Shown piece after piece: positions 60,023 through 64,000 of a stretch of DNA of 64,000 bases. Origin of the DNA: Micromonospora zingiberis (GTDB lineage Bacteria; Actinomycetota; Actinomycetes; Mycobacteriales; Micromonosporaceae). Each line of letters opens with the position of its first letter. Position 1 is the stretch's first letter. Where the stretch lies: the NCBI RefSeq assembly GCF_004331455.1, contig NZ_SJJR01000009.1:186001-250000 (forward strand), given 5' to 3'. The notes below the pieces were generated by a model, which ran no database searches, was not told the origin of the DNA, and worked only from the letters and a program-made list of their open reading frames with translations. The translations under genes and the position numbers were made by a program.

Positions 60023-61561
60023 ATGCCGGAGCCGCAGCCGGGTGCAGACCGGCCGGTCGACGGGAACCGTCCGGAGGCACCGCCGGACGGGGAGCCGGCG
60101 GTCACCCAGGAGCAGGCCACCCCGTTGGTCAGCGAGCAGCCGGAGTCCAGCGCGCAGCCGGATCCCGACGACGAGCCGACGCGACAGCGCACCACCGGGG
60201 AGACCGCCACCACGGCCGCGCTGCCCGCAGAGACCGAGACCGCCGCCCCGACCGGCACCGCCCCGCAGGACAAGCCCGCTGACGGTCAGCCCGTCGAGGG
60301 GCAGCCGGCCACGATCGAGCCGGACGACGAATCTCCCGCCACCGCACCGGCAGCCGCCGAGGTGGGTCCGCAGGGCACCCGCGTGCTGGGGCAACCGGTG
60401 CCGGACGACGAACCCGCCTCGCCACGCTGGAGCGGATCTGCCGCCGTACCGCCGGCACCGCCGCGCCGCCCGACGTGGGGCGAGTCGGCCGAGCCGACCC
60501 CACCGCCGCCGGTCGCGGCGGCCCACCAGCCGGAGCACCAGACCCCGGTCGACCCGTGGGCGGGGGTCGACACCAGCGGGTGGGAGCTGCCCTCGGCTGA
60601 CTTTCCGGCCCTGCCGCCGACGCTGTCGTACCCGGCCCCGCCGCCGACCCGGCCGTACTCCGGGCCGCCGGCACCCCCGCTGTCACCGGCACCGCCGGCC
60701 CACCAGCCGTCGGCGTACCCCCCGCAGCCCGCCGGGTACCCACCGCCAGCGGCGCAGTCCCCCGCGCGACCGGCACCGCCGCCGGGTTATCCGCCGTCGC
60801 CGCCGACCTACTCGCCGGCGGGCTATCCGCCGCCCGGCTACCCAGCGCCGCCGGCCCACCAGGCCCCACCACCCGCGCCGCCGGCCGCCCGGCCACCGGC
60901 GCCGGGCGGGCCACCGCCGCCACCCGCCCGGGGCCGGAAGGCGAAGAAGGCCCCGCCGGCCGCACCGCCGCCGGGGTGGCAGCCGCCCGCCGGGTACGTC
61001 CCCGTCCCGGTACGCAGACGGCGCCGCTGGCCCTGGATGCTGCTGCTGACCCTGGCCTGCTGCTGTGGCTGCCCGGCCTACTACGGCATGCCGATGTTCA
61101 CCCAGTACCCGGCGAACGCCGCCCTCCCGGCACAGGTTGCGGACCTGCGGCTACGGGAGGACCCACGCAGTACCCAGGCGGCCCAGCAGTTGGAGACCCA
61201 GATGCGCCAGGCGCACTGGCTCGCCGAGGACACCTTCGCCGGGGTCTACAGCACCAGCGCCGGCAAGCGGGTGACCGTCTTCGGTGGCACCGGGTTCCGG
61301 TTCACCCCGTCGGCCGACGCCGACGCCGAGATGGAACGGCTCACCAAGGAGTACGCCCTCGGCGAGACGCAGGTGGTGGAGAGCAGCGTCCGGGGCCGGC
61401 ACGAGCGCTGCGCGGTGGGCAACTCCGACGGCACCGGGGTGGTCGTCTGCACCTCGGTCGACCACGGCAGCCTCACCAGCGCGGTCTTCACCGGTCTCTC
61501 CGTCGACGACAGCGCCCGCCTGCTCGGCACGCTACGGGAGCAGATCGTCTCGACCGGATGA
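60023..61561 (+). CDS. Pro-rich single-pass membrane protein
   Basis: A 512-residue protein of unknown function. Residues 1-325 are low-complexity Pro/Ala/Gly with GYPPP-like repeats and a basic RGRKAKKAP stretch. One membrane helix follows (WPWMLLLTLACCCGCPAYYG), with a Cys-rich end, then a 160-residue extracytoplasmic domain (LAEDTFAGVYSTSAGKRVTVFGGTGFRF...). ATG 60023 has GAGGAG nine bases upstream. The arrangement is typical of actinobacterial surface proteins with disordered cytoplasmic N termini. Confidence 0.7.
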   Translation: MPEPQPGADRPVDGNRPEAPPDGEPAVTQEQATPLVSEQPESSAQPDPDDEPTRQRTTGETATTAALPAETETAAPTGTAPQDKPADGQPVEGQPATIEPDDESPATAPAAAEVGPQGTRVLGQPVPDDEPASPRWSGSAAVPPAPPRRPTWGESAEPTPPPPVAAAHQPEHQTPVDPWAGVDTSGWELPSADFPALPPTLSYPAPPPTRPYSGPPAPPLSPAPPAHQPSAYPPQPAGYPPPAAQSPARPAPPPGYPPSPPTYSPAGYPPPGYPAPPAHQAPPPAPPAARPPAPGGPPPPPARGRKAKKAPPAAPPPGWQPPAGYVPVPVRRRRRWPWMLLLTLACCCGCPAYYGMPMFTQYPANAALPAQVADLRLREDPRSTQAAQQLETQMRQAHWLAEDTFAGVYSTSAGKRVTVFGGTGFRFTPSADADAEMERLTKEYALGETQVVESSVRGRHERCAVGNSDGTGVVVCTSVDHGSLTSAVFTGLSVDDSARLLGTLREQIVSTG

Positions 61562-61612
61562 ACTGAAGCCTCCCCGCCCACCGGCGGCTTCCCGCGAGGG
61601 ACAATCGCAGGC

Positions 61613-63085
61613 ATGCCGCGGCGTTGGCTGTTCGCCGACCAACTCGGACCGCACTTCCTCGACGACCGCCGCCAGCCGGTGCTGCTGATCGAGTCCAAGG
61701 CGGTCTTCCGCCGTCGGGCCTTCCATCGGCAGAAGGCGCACCTGGTGCTCTCCGCCCTGCGCCACCGGGCAGCCGAACTCGGTGACCAGGCGATCTTCCT
61801 GCGCGCCGAGACCTACCGGCAGGCGTTACGCCGGGTACGCGAGCCGCTGGAGGTCTGCCACCCGACCTCCCGGGCGGCGCTGGAGTTCGTTCGTGGGCTG
61901 GACCGGGTGACCGTCCTGCCGCCGCGCGGCTTCGTCACCGGGCTGGACGAGTTCGCCGACTGGGCGGACGGGCGGCGCGGCGCGCTGCGGATGGAGACCT
62001 TCTACCGGTTCGCCCGGGAGCACCACCGGGTGCTCGTCGACGGCGACGAGCCGGTCGGTGGCCGGTGGAGCTTCGACACCGAGAACCGACAACCGCCGCC
62101 CAAGGGCGTCGAGCGGCTCGACGTACCACCCCCCGCGATGCCCCGGGAGGACGACATCGACGCCGAGGTCCGGGCCGACCTGGACCGGTGGGAACGGGAG
62201 GGCATCCGGTTCGTCGGGCGGGACGGCCCGCGCCGCTTCCCGGTGACCTCGCGGGAGGCACAGTCGCGGCTCCGGCACTTCCTCAAGCACCGGCTGCCCC
62301 GATTCGGCCCGTACGAGGACGCCATGCTGGCCGGCGACCCGTGGCTGGCGCACAGCCTGCTCTCCTCCTCGTTCAACCTCGGGCTGCTCGACCCGATGGC
62401 GGCGATCCGTGGCGCGGAGCAGGCGTACCGCACGCAGGGGGTGCCGCTGGCCAGCGTGGAGGGCTTCGTCCGGCAGATCCTCGGCTGGCGGGACTTCGTC
62501 TGGAACCTGTACTGGTACTTCGAGCCCGGCTACCGGCGTGGCAACGCGCTGGGCGCCCGCGGATCGGTGCCGACCTGGTTCCGCGACCTGGACGCCGACG
62601 CGGTGCAGGCGCACTGCCTGTCGGATGTCCTCGCCGACCTACGCGACCACGGCTGGGTGCACCACATCCCCCGGCTCATGGTGCTCGGCAACTACGCCCT
62701 GCAACGCGGCTGGCGGCCGACCGAACTTGTCGACTTCTTCCACCGCAGCTTCGTCGACGGCTACGACTGGGTGATGACCGTCAACGTCGTCGGCATGAGC
62801 CAGTACGCCGACCTGGGGCGGATGAGCACCAAGCCGTACGTGGCCGGCGGCGCGTACATCAACCGGATGAGCGACTACTGCGGCGGCTGCCGCTACGACC
62901 CGAAGGTCCGCCTGGGTGAGCGGGCCTGCCCGTTCACCGCCGGCTACTGGTCGTTCCTGGATCGCAACCGGGACCGGATCCCGGCCAACGCCCGGATGGC
63001 CCGGACGATGGCCCAGCTGAACCGCCTCGGCGACGTCGACGCGGTACGCGACCAGGAGAAGCGGCGTGCCTCGAACCCGCCGTGA
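61613..63085 (+). CDS. Iron-sulfur bacterial cryptochrome/photolyase (FeS-BCP, PhrB family)
   Basis: Flavoprotein of 490 residues of the FeS-BCP group, which repairs (6-4) photoproducts or acts as a cryptochrome. Four cysteines, Cys335, Cys423, Cys426 and Cys439 (DYCGGCRY, ERACPF), have the spacing 88-3-13, the same as the [4Fe-4S] ligands of Agrobacterium PhrB as I recall them. The N terminus (RRWLFADQLGPHFL) and SQYADLGRMSTKPY are family motifs. ATG 61613. It follows the Pro-rich membrane protein by 51 bp. Confidence 0.88.
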   Translation: MPRRWLFADQLGPHFLDDRRQPVLLIESKAVFRRRAFHRQKAHLVLSALRHRAAELGDQAIFLRAETYRQALRRVREPLEVCHPTSRAALEFVRGLDRVTVLPPRGFVTGLDEFADWADGRRGALRMETFYRFAREHHRVLVDGDEPVGGRWSFDTENRQPPPKGVERLDVPPPAMPREDDIDAEVRADLDRWEREGIRFVGRDGPRRFPVTSREAQSRLRHFLKHRLPRFGPYEDAMLAGDPWLAHSLLSSSFNLGLLDPMAAIRGAEQAYRTQGVPLASVEGFVRQILGWRDFVWNLYWYFEPGYRRGNALGARGSVPTWFRDLDADAVQAHCLSDVLADLRDHGWVHHIPRLMVLGNYALQRGWRPTELVDFFHRSFVDGYDWVMTVNVVGMSQYADLGRMSTKPYVAGGAYINRMSDYCGGCRYDPKVRLGERACPFTAGYWSFLDRNRDRIPANARMARTMAQLNRLGDVDAVRDQEKRRASNPP

Positions 63086-63217
63086 CCGGCGCCTGCGCAG
63101 TTGCCCCAGCCGGTGGCCGAGCCGGTAGCCGCAGCCGGTGCCCCCAGCCGGTGGCCGCGCCGGTCGGCGTGACCGGGACCTGCGCCGTTGCCCGCAGCCG
63201 GTGGCCGCGCCGGTCGG

Positions 63218-63907
63218 TCAGTCGCTGCTCGCGGCCGGCGGTTGGGCGCGGGCCGGGGCGTACCGGGGGACGTACTCCTGCCCGGTGAGCTTCTGGATCT
63301 CGGCCATCATCTCGTCGGTCATCTGCCGCAGCGAGAGCCGGTCGTCCGGACGGCCGGTGAAGTCCAGCGGCTTACCGAACTTGACGGTGATCTTTCCGGT
63401 GAAGGGACGCGGCACCCGGGCGCCGATCGGCTGCACCTTCTCCGTACCGATCATGCCGACCGGGATGATCGGTACGCCCGCCGCGATGGCGAGGCGGACC
63501 GCTCCGGTACGACCCCGGTACAGCCGCCCGTCCGGCGAGCGGGTGCCCTCCGGGTAGACGACCACCAACTCACCTTCCTTGAGCGCCGGGATGGCCGCGT
63601 CGAACGCGGACAGCGCGGCCCGGCCCCCGGCCCGCTCCACCGGGATCGCGCCGAGCCCGGTGAGCACGAACTTGGAGAACCTTCCCTTGACGCCGGTGCC
63701 CTTGAAGTACTCGGACTTGGCCCAGAAGGCCAGGTGCCGTGGCACTACCGTGCCGAGGAACAGCTCGTCGGCCACTGACAGGTGGTTGCCGGCGAAGATC
63801 GCGCCACCGGTCTCCGGGACGTGCTCCAGTCCTTCCACGGTCGGTCGGAACGCCAGCCGCAGCGTAGGCGCCACGGTGAACTTGCCGATGGTGTAGAGCA
63901 GCGGCAC
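63218..63907 (-). CDS. 1-acyl-sn-glycerol-3-phosphate acyltransferase (PlsC family)
   Basis: Phospholipid-synthesis acyltransferase of 229 residues, membrane-associated. HX4D motif NHLSVAD (His42, Asp47) and EGTRSPDG are visible, with GAIPVER and VPIIPVGMIGTEK as blocks III/IV. GTG 63907 has GGAGGA four bases upstream. The last 25 residues are Ala/Pro-rich. The upstream region runs off the window. Confidence 0.92.
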   Translation of the reverse strand: MPLLYTIGKFTVAPTLRLAFRPTVEGLEHVPETGGAIFAGNHLSVADELFLGTVVPRHLAFWAKSEYFKGTGVKGRFSKFVLTGLGAIPVERAGGRAALSAFDAAIPALKEGELVVVYPEGTRSPDGRLYRGRTGAVRLAIAAGVPIIPVGMIGTEKVQPIGARVPRPFTGKITVKFGKPLDFTGRPDDRLSLRQMTDEMMAEIQKLTGQEYVPRYAPARAQPPAASSD

Positions 63908-64000
63908 TGGTCCTCCGACGATGGGTGATGTACGCAGTAGGGCGCTGCCACCGTAGCGGACTCGCGCACGTCGTCATGCGCGAGGTGGGGCGGGTCCGCT

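Overview
The window is very GC-rich (about 70% or more), dense in coding sequence, uses many GTG starts, and contains no tRNA, rRNA or CRISPR array that I can see. Gene content and order point to an actinomycete, most probably a Micromonosporaceae member close to Micromonospora; that assignment comes from protein style and synteny, not from a database search.

Most of the window is a conserved actinobacterial core region read on the minus strand. From high to low coordinates: a B12-binding radical SAM protein and its DUF2344 partner, RNase E/G (rne), ribosomal proteins L21 and L27, the GTPase obg, aminopeptidase N (pepN), nadD, rsfS, a histidine phosphatase, a DegV protein, an SDR, the DNA-uptake pair comEA-comEC, holA, then rpsT (plus strand), lepA, hemW, the HrcA-controlled set hrcA-dnaJ-rsmE, a HIT protein, phoH, ybeY, a CNNM/HlyC transporter-like protein, a deaminase-like protein, era, recO and uppS. 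The theme is ribosome assembly, RNA processing, translation GTPases, competence and cell-wall lipid carrier synthesis.

Accessory material interrupts this backbone. 0-3.1 kb holds a complete YkoEDC-type ECF importer. 3.1-5.7 kb holds a repeat-containing small gene, a 26-bp tandem array and gnd. 23.3-29.5 kb holds an enoyl-CoA hydratase, a membrane-anchored lysozyme-like protein, a PhyH dioxygenase and a three-gene sugar ABC importer with no ATPase. 29.5-31.8 kb is almost gene-free and repeat-rich, with two near-duplicate glsB genes, tandem arrays, a 346-bp element bounded by inverted repeats, and long palindromes. 47.8-51.3 kb holds small actinobacterial genes and an alcohol dehydrogenase. The right end carries a Pro-rich membrane protein, an iron-sulfur photolyase and a PlsC acyltransferase.

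The most notable single item is an intein inside PhoH. It starts with Ala instead of Cys/Ser and carries the Trp-Cys-Thr signature of class 3 inteins plus a two-motif LAGLIDADG endonuclease. Other points worth attention are a cysteine-free deaminase-like protein beside era, paired GGAAGGGC...GTTAAC repeats at three intergenic sites, a family of GATCTTGGTAC palindromes, and the uncharacterised radical SAM/DUF2344 pair next to rne.
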